DNA from: Isoetes taiwanensis
Lineage: Eukaryota; Streptophyta; Lycopodiopsida; Isoetales; Isoetaceae
Length of the DNA: 64,000 nt
Direction of reading: 5' to 3'
NCBI GenBank assembly: GCA_021234155.1
Contig: JAJEKV010000084.1
Location: 2,560,545-2,624,544, forward strand
In this document: one piece after another, positions 34,571 to 47,729 of the stretch
How positions within the stretch are numbered: position 1 is the first letter of the stretch
Layout of the letters: every line of letters begins with the position of its first letter
The notes under the pieces: generated by a model
Database searches by the model: none
The model's input: the letters and a program-made list of their open reading frames with translations, nothing else
What the model was told of the DNA's origin: nothing
Made by a program: the position numbers and the translations under genes

Positions 34571-36758
34571 GCAACAAGTGTTGGGGACTTGTACCTCGCC
34601 CTTCGCTCCATCGCCATTCGCAAACCCTAGGCCTAATTTCGATTCATCAAAAACTGGAAAACGAAGACATATATACCGAATAGGTAATGTAGTAGTCTAG
34701 ATGTTTACGTGTGCCCGCGAAATAGTAAAGGGCTCTGGACCGTTGGATCTTGATCTATGCTTTGAAGGTATCTGTGTCGACCATTGGATCAACTGGTGAT
34801 CCAGACAACGTACAAAATGGTTATCCCTCGTGGACAAATCCTGTTTTGCCACCTGTCTTCCTTTCAAATCGAGAATGGAAGTTCCACTTCCAATTCCCAT
34901 TGACTTGCCTAAACCGGTAACTCCAACGGCATTGCCCTCCTCGACAACAAAAGCTTCCAGATCCTCTTCAACTCCGAAAAGGTTGATAAATCTGACGTAC
35001 TGTAGAATGGCAACAGGGGAGTGGTTTCTGGCATGGAGGCACCTGGGATAGGCGCGACTGGCTATCCCAGGTGCCCACCCAGCGACTTCCATGCCAGAAG
35101 CCACGACCCTGTGCCATTCTACAGCGTCACGCCAGGTCTCAAATTTTGATCTTCGGCAAAGTTTTTGTGTCTTCGTGGGTTGTTCAGGAAGTTTTAATAC
35201 ACCATTGCGAATGATCAGTTCGAGTAAAACAATCATTCAAATATTTTCTGTTTACATAATTGGAAAAAAAAGCTGGTGCATACTTCTACACCATATAGAA
35301 GTATCAAATTTAGACTAATTTTTGCAATTCTCTCACAAGAAAATATAGTAGCAAATATTTGTATAGACAAATTAAAAATAATGGCATTGTTTTTTGTCGA
35401 CGGAAATAGCTGGGAGTGTGTAGTCTTGTGAGTGTCAGAGAGTGGGGTGGAATCGCGTCGAGTGGTTGGAATAATTTAGTTGCTTAGAACAGCAAAATTA
35501 CAATTTCTTAACGGGTTCCACGGTGGAAGGACCACTTGATTCAGAATGGGAGAAAAGAACGGGTTCATTTCTTCTCGAACATGCAAGGACAAAGTTTCTT
35601 CATCATCGGTCGACTCGTAGTTTCACTTCTGAAGCAATAGAGCCGTATGATGCAAGGGTATCCCGGTTCTTTGAAAAGAAAAAACGTAGTTGCAGATATC
35701 AATATATTCTATAGATGATAAATGGTCAGTCTCTCATACTCGACATATAGAAGAGAGAAACTGCTCACACGATTGTTTTTCACACCAAGTAGTAGACAAT
35801 CTCCAAAGATGCATCTCCATTCAATATTATGGGCATGAATATGCGCATTGCATAAAAGAATTGCCCATCTATTCTGGTGATGGTCCCAGATCATATTATT
35901 TAATGTAAACAAGAACATGTTAATGACAATAATCAAACACCTAAGGAAAGACAAAGTAGTCCATCTATTGTACATATAAGGCACAAGAAATAAACATGCT
36001 TGATGGTTTAGGCTGAAGATGAAGACATCTAAATGCCACCACGTTTCAGAACATAATTATCATATATCACAAGGAGCCCAAAACTGAACTACTATATTTA
36101 ACCAATATCATATCATCAAAAAACCATTGTCTATGTGGTTTTTTATGCATGAATTTATTTGATAGAAGAAAACCACATGCCATAGTGGTTTGTCTAAACT
36201 AATAGTGGTTTATGATATGGTTATTAATGTTGATTCTAATGCTATAATGGTTTATTAAAACTAGTTGTGGTATGTGAGATAGTTTTTGCATATTGTAGTG
36301 GTTTGTTAAACTAGTATGGTTTGTTAAGACTACTTCATGAATTTTGACATCCGAATGGTTATTAGACCATTGCCACAATATTGAACTACCTTAGGTATTC
36401 AATCAAAGTGATTGTCAATCTAAACAATTTGATATTTGTCCTTAGGAGTTATCTTTTGACATTTACAATTCTCTTCCCATTTCAATTCTCTCTCCCCATG
36501 TGTGTTGCAAGATCACATGATGAGGATTTACCCAAAGAAGGGAGATTTGTTTGTACATCTAAAATTGCCAAATGAAATTGTTATGTTCAATTTGCATTAT
36601 GTCATGTTTTTTATGAAGATTACAAATACATATTTTATTATGCATTTAATTTCTTATTGTGCTGGCATGTATGTCCTTGCTACTGAATGGCTGGGATTGC
36701 TCTAAGGATATGATCCACTCTCCATCCTTGCCCAAAAAGAATGTATAAAATGAACCCC

Positions 36759-36915
36759 CAAGTTATGTAGATGTTAGTGGCCTCTTACCTTTATCAAATG
36801 TTGCATTCGGTTTTCAGCTCACACTTTTCTTGACCCCCTCCCCAAGAAATGTGAGCTGAAAACCCTAATGCAACATTTGATAAAGGTAAGAAAATACTAA
36901 CATCTACATAACTTG
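36759..36915. repeat. Long stem-loop in block D, unit 3
   Basis: Arms 36759-36832 and 36843-36915 pair over about 73 nt with few mismatches (caagttatgtagatgttagt against actaacatctacataacttg), with a 10-nt loop. Units 2 (about 20530-20605) and 4 (about 48065-48140) keep only the right arm. Confidence 0.9.
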
Positions 36916-39900
36916 CATACTAATCGTAGAGAATTTATAACTTACGAGAAACATTCAAGGAATAGGACTACAACGCTTGGTTTGCCGGGATAATTAGAGG
37001 ACATTGTTGCCTTAGATAACGTCTCATCGCCACCTCAATTATAGGCACCCCCTTGATAATGTCTATTAAGACATCAATTGTAGGCACATGTCCTTCACAT
37101 CCGCTTATATCATTCAAATTCTATTAGAAATCCAGCCTAGTGCGTGAAATATAATGCAACATAGACATGATAGTGAAAAATAAATCCTAGATCTTTGAAG
37201 CGGATAGTTGCAAATGGTTAACACAATATCTGATGCTTAATGGCTAATGCAACCTCTCATAGAAATGTCTTCTCCAATCGCTATGCCCTTTGCTGCAAAG
37301 AAAAAAAAGGAGGAGGAGGGATGACGCAAATCTCATCACCATATTCTTCGGAAGTCCAATGCCTTGGTAAGATCCTTGTGGTATGCATTCTTCATGTGGC
37401 ATTGGTTTTTGCATCTCACAAAAAGTAGAAACATACATAAAACAACTATTGATTTAACATTTTTAGAGGCCAACAAAATTGGCTATCCCATGAAGGATAG
37501 ATAAATAGAAAGGTCCATGGGAAGCTTGTAGAGCGTATGGGATAACAACACACCCAAATCCTACCATTGTACATGAGCGAAGTGATTCCTTCCTCCACTA
37601 ACCTTACAATGATCATGGCCACTCTCACAAGGAAGCATTGAACCTGTGACTTACAAAAAAAAATCTGGGGTATGTATCATAACTTTCCTTTTCCACTCCT
37701 TAATGCACTGGTCCTCAAGTTTACACCTTCGGATTTGATCTAAACCATCCATTCGACAGCTATTACCAGCTAATAACATCGATGTGGCCCAAATTTTACA
37801 GAGATAATCTATAACATCCTAGGATAATCATTTGAAAATCACATAACACTTTAGGATTTTCTTTGCGTGTTTGCACCTTCTTCTTTTTGCAAGTGTTGGG
37901 CGAGATCGGCAATGGTGATCGCTGAAAAACGACCAGCTTGTTCCATTGCACTCCCGCACAAAAAACATAAGGCTCTGCTTCTAAGGCCAAAAGGGGCAAA
38001 ATAGTGTCACGACCGGATTGAAATAGAGCTTCACGATCCACCGCCATAGCATGCATGAGGATGAAGAGCAGTTGTTTATGGCTTCCTTTGCTCTAAAGAT
38101 AACCTTCGAAAGTATGAGATTTTGGATTTTTATAGCTTTGCGAACAGGCAGAGCTTCCCTTGCAAACAAATGTTCGAAAAACTAAAGAAAAAAGGAACTC
38201 GTAATAAAAAATGGCTTCTCCATGAGTTTGAGATTTTGGAGTTCATTTGCATCAAAAGTTGAGTAATACGTTCATGATCGAATGAGGATCACATTTACTA
38301 AGTTTTGAAACCAAATTCTAAGTATTTATAGAAAATATTATTGGTTATTTAGCCCAAAATTTCTACAAGATGAAGACAATTGATCAAAACAACATGCTTG
38401 TAAGGGATCATCAATATCTATTTTCATCTTGCAAATGATGGACACATGGTGGACATTACTTGCAGTAGGTCCATTCATTTATTGTGAGAATTGCGTTAAC
38501 GTGTATAAACAAGTTGCTACAATTAAGGAATGTATAGTAGCAACAGATATTATGGAGTGAAGGAATATCTATGCCAAGTGTGGTCACATGGTTGTATAAA
38601 ATGCTGAAGAAACACTTTTTCTACCTACTCTTGCATGTTTGTAGAAAAGTGGGACTTGGTGGGATGGGACACACTTTTAGCATAGCATGCCCATCATGAA
38701 GATGCAGATCATGTTGTTGGTCTTCATGAGAAGATGCAAGAAGAACATTGTCAACCAGATAGTCTCACATCCCTTTCTATTCTTTCTGTTCTACTGGGTG
38801 GTGAATCTGAAAAAATAAGTTGCTGGTTACACCTTGGTAAGGGTCATAAGGATCAATAAGGATCTGTATTGTTAATGTGTAGTTATCTGTATCATCTTGG
38901 GAGTCATTAGAAATGGTTTTAGAAGCATAGACATAGAAGAAGTGTCTAACATTATGAGGGGATTGAGGGATGCAGCAGATGCATTTTACACGATAGGGTT
39001 TGAACAATATATTACTGTAGTTCCAAAATGGTAAGGCTTCCTTGCATGTTGTTAGTCATGGAATACTATCGTCGCATCTTAGAGTCAAACCCATCTGTTT
39101 GAAATGGAAGGTGCAGCAGAAGCTGGAACAATATCCACTGCCTTTCTTGTCAGGCTTGCCCAGAATCCTGTGACTTTGCAAACAGATTATAGTTGTCTAA
39201 ATTATTGATAGCTTTGGACAATGTCCTCTAAAACCAACGAATCATCAATCCTGGTGACTAACCTAATGTCGTCGCTTCAGTTTGATTGGGATGTCCTTCC
39301 TCCATTGCTTCTAGAGCACGCATGTGAAGTGAAAAATAAATAGAGTATAAAATGAGGTATGTTACAAAAGTAAACATTATATTTTTCTTCCTTTAATTCA
39401 TTAGATTTACTTTCCTATAACTTTTGTCTGATTATTGGCTGACGTATCAACTCATTGACCCTGCTTATTTGCCCATGTACCAGTGTTCCTGCCTATGTAT
39501 TTTTTCGTTGCTTCTTGACAATCAACAATAATTTACGGTTCTTCTTGTTCATTTTTGCTTACCCATCTACTTTCCCCTCTGGCATTGGTCTATTGGTTTG
39601 TTTTTGTATGCTTGCTTTGAATGTGTTTCCATTTTAGATCGCCTGGCTGATGCCCTGGTAGTGTGTCCTTGTCATTGCTTCCGGCAAATCTGACTCCTTA
39701 AAGTTTTAGAATGAATCTTCTTGCCATTGATGGTATCAAATGACCTTGTCTGCATATTCACCAGAATATGTGTCTTTGATATGCCTCCTTGCTTCCCTTG
39801 TGTAACCTCTTCAGTCCGAGGCATTCCCCAGCTTCTTCGAGAAGCTTTTGGTGTGAGCCTTCTTGGACTCATGTACCTGCCGACACGCTGATAGGGTATT

Positions 39901-42312
39901 GAATGGCTGACAAGCACTTTATTAGTCGTTTATACAGTCGTGACTATTGAATACTGTAAAAATGAATAAACCTTTACCTGTGGGTTCTTACGTCAAACAA
40001 ACTCGCCACACGCCCAAACATTAAACAAAGGGATAAATCAGGAGTTGCCAATTTGATAACATAGCCACATATGTGTAGTTTAAAATATTGAAACATCTGG
40101 CTTAGCTCAAGTAATTTAGGGGTGCATGGAGGACTACGGTCATAGATATCTCAAAAGTAAAATGTTTTAGCCCATCATTCTTGTCTTCAGAAGTCCCTAT
40201 TTGATTCATATTGCAGTTTAGACACTATATAAAGCATATAGGTTAAGATAATAAGAGCTTGGTGAATACATGGGTAGAGCTTAGTTACACTTTGGTTTGA
40301 CTGCTTGGTGGCATATCTAACATTATGACTGCTTAGCGGTATATCTATAATTAATTTTGGCATGTCATTCTTTGGGAACCGAATAACTAACTAATGACAC
40401 ATGATGCATTGGTCCAAGGATGGATTTGTGACTTATTACGTAGACTTGTCGTTAAGTCATCTTGAATAGTTTAATGAGAAGCCTATAGATTAAAGTGGAA
40501 GTTTAGCTTGAATTAGGCTAGCCCTCTCTGTTGTAGCTGCCTCCATAACTACAATAAGGTGCTATGAGCAACAATTGTGCCAATCTGGGCCACCTCTGTT
40601 ATTGACCATCCACTAGGTTGGCTTAGGTGGCATTTAATTTCCTGTAAGGGCTACTTATAATGATGGGTTTTTCTTAACATTTGGGAGGTCTTTAGGGTTG
40701 TGTATTAATTACGGTTCATCGATAGGTTAAGCAGGGGATGCTCCAATTAAGGTTGTGACTATACACGAAACTATTAGGTAAGGGTATCATTTGATTTTCT
40801 TTAGAATTCTAATAGATAGCTAGCCAAGGATAATGATTCTCAAGCTAGCTTGCACATTTGATTAGATATTGGTCACGTGTGAAGAATTGATCCTAAGACC
40901 TGCCAATATAGAACGCACAAGGTGCTATAGTCAAAACCAATAGTAATTTTCTAGGCTCGGCCCCTGTATCGTAGCAATAAACACTTCACATGGTATTAAA
41001 AAAACTTCATCATGCTGAAGTGTATTGCTGCATTCACAGAGCTCCAATTCCAGCAGGGTAATGTCCATCCATGTCTCTGGGCTAGACGTACCTTGAAGGG
41101 CGACATTAAACCAAGAATGAAGCCCAGCAGACTCTAAATGGATTCACTGTGCTTGATAAATTACCACTTACTCCTAAAATTACCACTTACTCCCATGACC
41201 AAAATTTTCTAGCTCCCATTTTAGAAATCTACCTTCAAGACAATACCCACCAATAGATGGAGGCTTTAATGTCTGCACTATATGCATCATAAAATAGTCG
41301 AATTTGAGCACCATACATGGCATTAATCCCATGTTACGGTTGTGAGAGTCAAAAGACACCCATGGGGGCAAAGAAATACACTTTTTAACTATCTTCGTTA
41401 TAGATTTTACATTGACACAACCAAGAGATTGTAATTGAAGACTTTGCGTGCTTCGCTTACGTACCTCAAGGATGATTGAATTTTCAGCTTGTTCTCCCAC
41501 AGGGTTATAGACAAAAATGATTGCTTGCTTATATTGCTTGTTGTATTCCTCCGTGATCTAAGCATTTGCAAAGTGCAGAAGCAAGAATAGCACTTGTTAA
41601 AATGGGCTCAAGTAAAAATATGGGCTTACAACTATATCTTGACCGTCAAATCAAAATATGCAGCCAAGCTTGTGCTGTTTGAAGCTTGACGTTAGTGTAC
41701 TCTAGGCAACCATAATGAGTTTTGGAAGTAGAAATGGCCTTGAACAGGCCATTTTGCCGTGTAAGGGCATGGCGAAATGGCCTGTTCAATGCCATTCTAG
41801 TACATAAAAATCATCCATGAGACAATTTCGTCCTTCAAATCCTTCAATTAATGTGTTGCTGAGTGAGACGGATCGAGAAAAATACTTAGAAGATGTTATG
41901 GCATCATGTCCTTGCACATGTTGCCCTACTCAAATAGACACCATGTAGCTATTTTAAAAGCACATGATTAACATGCAACAAATAAAAGCAACGCTAGGTA
42001 ATGAACGACCATAAAATACATATCAAGCTTAGAAATAACTATCAATACATAAAAGATTAGAAGAACAGAGTAGAACAAATATTCCATCGCTCTACGAAGC
42101 TTGTTACACATGGGCAGCCAAACACTTTCTTAACTCTCAGCGCAACACTTTCTTAACTCCTGCTGGATGTGCAGTCAAAGATCTTTCTTGAGCTCTTAAA
42201 TACCCAGCGTAGCATCTTGATCATTACAAAAACCAGTTAGAACCCTTGCATCATAAGATAAACATAGAATCAAATAGTTACCGCGAGAATAGCTTTTAAA
42301 GTCACCCATAAC

Positions 42313-42716
42313 GGAGGGTATTCCTACTCAGGAAGTGGTAAGCCGGACACATGTCGGGTTTACCAATCGTCATCTCCGATTAACCACACTTTTCTCGGGT
42401 TAACCACTTTTTTTTTCTTTGGGATAACCACGCGGTGAATCTGGCGTGGGGCCCATATTTTGGCATGCTAATCTTTGAATAGAGCTTGCAATCAACTTAT
42501 TGAACGGTTCAATCCGGTTCAAACACCATTGGAATTACCTTGGCAGCCCCTAAAAACCTCATTCTATCAAAAGAGCAAGAGATTTGAGCATGGATCAAGC
42601 AAGATCAGTGAAAAAACATGCAGAAACCGTTGTCTTTTGAGCTTGAAATCGGCGATAGTGGTAAACCCGGGACATGTGCGGGGTTTACCACTTCGGAAAT
42701 AGGAATACAACGCTCC
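42313..42716. mobile_element. Mutator-like MITE, unit 4 copy
   Basis: Same element, with acccataac at 42304-42312 and 42717-42725. Both palindromes are present but carry several changes, mostly inside CCGG or CAG motifs. Confidence 0.86.
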
Positions 42717-43008
42717 ACCCATAACCGAATGTCAAACCCGATTTGAAAAGGAGGCGCGAACGAAGAGGCGGCTTAAGCTTTATTGGTGGAACCCATTTTT
42801 CTCCAAAAGCTCGGTGAAGACATATACGATTTTCAACAGGAAAAAACGACCATGAGTGAACCGAGCAAAAACAAAGTATGAGCTATGGTGAACTCTTGCA
42901 GGCCACCAGGTCTTAGTAAGCCTTGCTGAATGAAACGTAGATAGCAAATGATTAGAAAATAGCAAATGCTACAAAAATTCATAGGGGATCTTTTCTGGCT
43001 ATGAAACA

Positions 43009-43422
43009 CACAAATGACGTGCTAGCTATACTCGCCACCCAACCACGAGCAATTTATTAGAGGCCTATTCCGATATTCTGCATGAATATCATGCCGGGAA
43101 GGCACAAGACATTGGGGAGGCTTCTAGTAGCCGGCCTAAACGAGGGCCAAGAAAAGATTATGCAAAGATGGCAAAAGGACTCTAGTCCCCTTGCAGCAGA
43201 GGACTGCTGCGATGTCAAGGGGGAGGGAATGCAATAGGCATGGGACGTGGACGTCCATAGAGGGGTTGCATGCATCCATATTGCATGCATCCCTAGAGGG
43301 GTTGCATGCATCCAAAGAGGATTTTGCTAGCTATAAAGAGGCTGGGGGAGAGCTCATGGGGCATTCAGTATCTATGCTGAGCTCGTGGTTGGGTGGCGAG
43401 TATAGCTAGCACGTCATTTGTG
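43009..43422. repeat. Fold-back inverted repeat, unit 4
   Basis: Same structure, with arms at 43009-43050 and 43381-43422. It has the longer core with the extra ttgcatgcatcc, as in unit 2. Confidence 0.75.
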
Positions 43423-43676
43423 CATTTCAGGCTATCTCAGATCTGCTAGCAACGGAGAGGAGGAATGAAGAGCATGTATCTGGAGCCTTATAATGGCCTG
43501 TATATAACCCAGACAATTTTGTCTAATCTTAGATTTAGCTTATGCATCTCCTCATTCCGTAATGACATCTACCAAATTGCGGCAATGATCTGCCATGGTC
43601 CTCAAAAAATCTAACCAGCAGGTCCCTATCTATGTCTGAGATGGCCACAATAGATGCTGCACTCAAACTACTAAGG

Positions 43677-43680
<4 letters not shown>

Positions 43681-43765
<85 letters not shown>
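43681..43765. repeat. (GA)n tract, unit 4
   Basis: Same position in block A as 18641-18697, but longer. The 3' side of the SINE. Confidence 0.97.
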
Positions 43766-43768
<3 letters not shown>

Positions 43769-43980
43769 TAGTAGTTTTAACGTCACGCCACTAGGCAGCA
43801 TCCAACTGGACATGTGACCACACACCACACTACATTGCTTGGTTGGGCCCTGCCCCCAACCACCTTACATTGCGTCTGTTGGGATTTGACCCCCAACAGT
43901 ACCGAGTGCGATTCTGGGCGGTCTCGAACTCGAGACCACATTGCTAAGGAACTAGTGTGTTACCACTAGACCAAACGCCC
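43766..43980 (-). mobile_element. tRNA-derived SINE, unit 4 copy
   Basis: Same insertion as 18698-18916. The 5' end is at 43980 (gggcgtttggtctagtggta), the box A and B motifs are intact, and the 3' end is ctatctatc followed by the TC run. The body shows small differences from unit 2 near 43865-43915. Confidence 0.82.
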
Positions 43981-44000
43981 AGAGAGAGAGAGAGAGAGAG

Positions 44001-46492
44001 AAATGAAATGCTTTTTATTCACGTCTGCAGACCACCAGGTCTATGAGACGTTCAACAAGTACATTCAACATTATAGAAAATATCATCTAATGCATCTTCA
44101 GACAATAATGCATTAGCCTCTTCTCCCAAATCTTCTCTCATCAATGAATTATGGCTAATTTGTTCTCTCATATTCAGGACATCTCTTATGAATTTTCCAA
44201 TAAGTTTACCTTCCAAATTAAAAAACTCCAATAGAGTTGACAGAGATATTGTAACTTGTTTGGGATCTCCACATAAAATTTGGGCATCTTAAGAGCACAT
44301 GTTGCTTTCGTCCTCCACTTCTGCATATTACAATTCTTGCAAAGCCTCATTTCATGCGGGATATCCCCCATCTACCAACTTCCACCCCAAGCTTTGCGAA
44401 CTAAGTCTCATTATGCTAATGGAGTGTCTAAGTTTCAAAGAAATACCTTCTCTCAGATATTTGGCCTCTTGGAGTTACGGGTTAATATCTTTGTCGGTAG
44501 AACTCTTTCTTTATTTAGGAACTCTCCAATTCTTCCTAGTAACATGTTACGTAACCCACGGATATCTTTATGATGTATATACAAATCCTGCATATTTAGT
44601 CCCCACTTCCACATCCATTCCTCCACATCAAGCATACCAACCCTTCCCCTTGTCTCCTCTATTGCCAAACGTGGCAAACTATCATCAACTCTTTCAAATC
44701 GTATCTTATAAAGATATGTGAGCAACTTACACAAAGCTTCTGCCTCAACAGGCAACATACCACGATACGCGGCGGCATATCATACCGGAGTTTGCGCTTT
44801 TGTACCCAATTCCGTTCTCGAAACTTTTTTGCACTTTCTCTCTACCTTTTTCCATGTGTCACCACCAAGCACGGCCCCAAACCTCACATCCATATAGCAA
44901 TCTTTATCACAAAGCGTCTTATATAACATCTTTTCATGTTAAAATTCCAAATTTCCGCTTTACCACCGGCGTTGCATCTTTGTATAAGGTTTTCAGGCCG
45001 CATTCACTCGTGCTCTCTGACCATATTCCAAATAGGACTCTTGTCAACTTCCACTCCCGGATATTTATAATGAGTTTACCAACTCCACCGACATGCCCTT
45101 ATAATAAAATGCCGGATGTTACATCTTATTAGCTCCAAAGACTATCAATTTTGTTTTGCTAAATTCACTTGCATCCCTTTGCTATCACAAAAATGCGAGA
45201 GCATCAAATGTTTTGCATCCCCATTCTTGGCGAGATAGGATGACTCGTCATCTGCATAAAAGCAAAAAGCAATATCATATAGCCATTCACCAATGTCCCA
45301 TCCCCTCCATGTTCCATCATCCGTTTTTCCGGCTCATCGATAAACAACCCAAACAATGTAGGAGATAAGGGCAGCCACAGCGACTCGGTATTACTCACCA
45401 CAACATCTTCACATTCATTGACATAAGGGGAGAAAGTTGTACCAAGACTTTCTCATATAATATCTTGACCGCTTGTCTTAATTCCATTGGAACCCCGATT
45501 AGCTCCATTAGTTGCGGTATGTCTATTTCTTTTACCGTGTCAAAGGCTTTAGCATAATCCACAAAAAGAGCATATAAAGGCCTTTTTTTGCCAATAACTG
45601 AATCTATCATGGCACGCAGAGTTATCAAATGATCTATGGTAGACCGCTCAGGTCTAAATCCTGCTTGCCCCATGGCCCTAACTCCATTCCCTTCCGCCCA
45701 CATACTAATCTTAGAGTTTAGCATTGTAGCTACAAGTTTTGCAAAAAAACTGCAAATCATAATCATTCTATAATTACCTGGATCCTTATCGTCTCCTGCC
45801 TTGTATAATGGGATTACTCTGTTGACTTGCCACGAGCGGGGAAAGCCCTCTTTTAAAGCTGCATTTACTAGCTTCAACAACATTGCATGGGTTAAACCTC
45901 CGGCCCATTTGAACATCTACTGAACCAACCCACATTGCATCGGTGCCTTACCATTTGCCAGCTTACTCAAACCTTGTTCCAAATCATCGGGAGTGAACTC
46001 ATATTCACCAGCAGAGAGATATGTGATCTCTTCTATATCAGAAATACCAGATACATGATAAAGCTTATGCTTGGCCTAATAAGGCATTAGTTTCTAAAAT
46101 CGCTTCTTGTTTTACCTTTGGGTTTCAATCTGTTCCAAAATTGCTTTGGATTCAAAAAGAATAACTCCTCCACCATTTTTCTTTGCTTCGATATACATAT
46201 TTTTCTTTTTTAGACTTAGTCGACTTTATGTATTCCTTTTTAGCTTTTCCCTTTACGCCTTTAGCCTTTTGAACTCGCCCTTTTTTTCTTTACAATCCCC
46301 ATCAAACCATGCGTTACAAGGAAGACCCTTCAATTTTCGTTTTGATATGAAGCACGCGGTGGCAGCATCCAAAACCATTTTGGCAAGCTTCTCACTAAGG
46401 GTATTAACATCCTCTGGCCAATCTATTTCAAGTGCTTTTTTTTCACACAATTTCTCATATTGATCCGCCTTGTTATATTGCATATTAATCCT

Positions 46493-46493
<1 letters not shown>
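44001..46493 (-). mobile_element. LINE-2 (family 2), unit 4 copy, absent from unit 2
   Basis: A LINE of about 2.5 kb inserted into the GA tract that separates SINE and LINE-1 in unit 2. The minus-strand frame 45395-45916 covers the RT core (SWQVNRVIPLYKAGDDKDPG, GFRPERSTIDHL, LYALFVDYAKAFDTV). 46253-46493 covers the linker before the RT (WFDGDCKEKKG). 44453-44758 covers the region after it. 44186-44371 has an incomplete CxxC knuckle (CKNCNM). It ends gcatttcattt-(TC)n. The endonuclease is missing, and frames are broken by small indels. Confidence 0.9.

Positions 46494-46542
<49 letters not shown>
46494..46542. repeat. (GA)n tract between LINE-2 and LINE-1
   Basis: Dinucleotide run: the TC tail of LINE-1 and the truncated 5' junction of LINE-2. 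Confidence 0.96.

Positions 46543-47729
<1,187 letters not shown>

Larger units (their letters stand above)
30447..40103 (+). repeat. Tandem unit 3 (5' truncated; best kinase copy, full block D)
   Basis: Third copy. It starts inside block A, at the point equivalent to about 1525, and runs through A, B with the kinase remnant, the Helitron-free site (36058), C start (36059-36494), block D (36495-39358) and the C end, with an internal loss equivalent to 13394-14343. It ends at 40103, immediately before unit 4. The segment 35260-36058 looks base-for-base the same as 6340-7139 of unit 1 over about 800 bp, so the duplication is very young. No gene is seen in 30637-31143, 32228-33346, 34571-36058 or 37000-39400 beyond short unsupported frames. 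Confidence 0.9.

Noticed and set aside
34697..35236. 179-codon minus frame upstream of the kinase
   Set aside because: Frame not kept in unit 1, composition not protein-like, no domain; perhaps 5' flanking DNA of the kinase.
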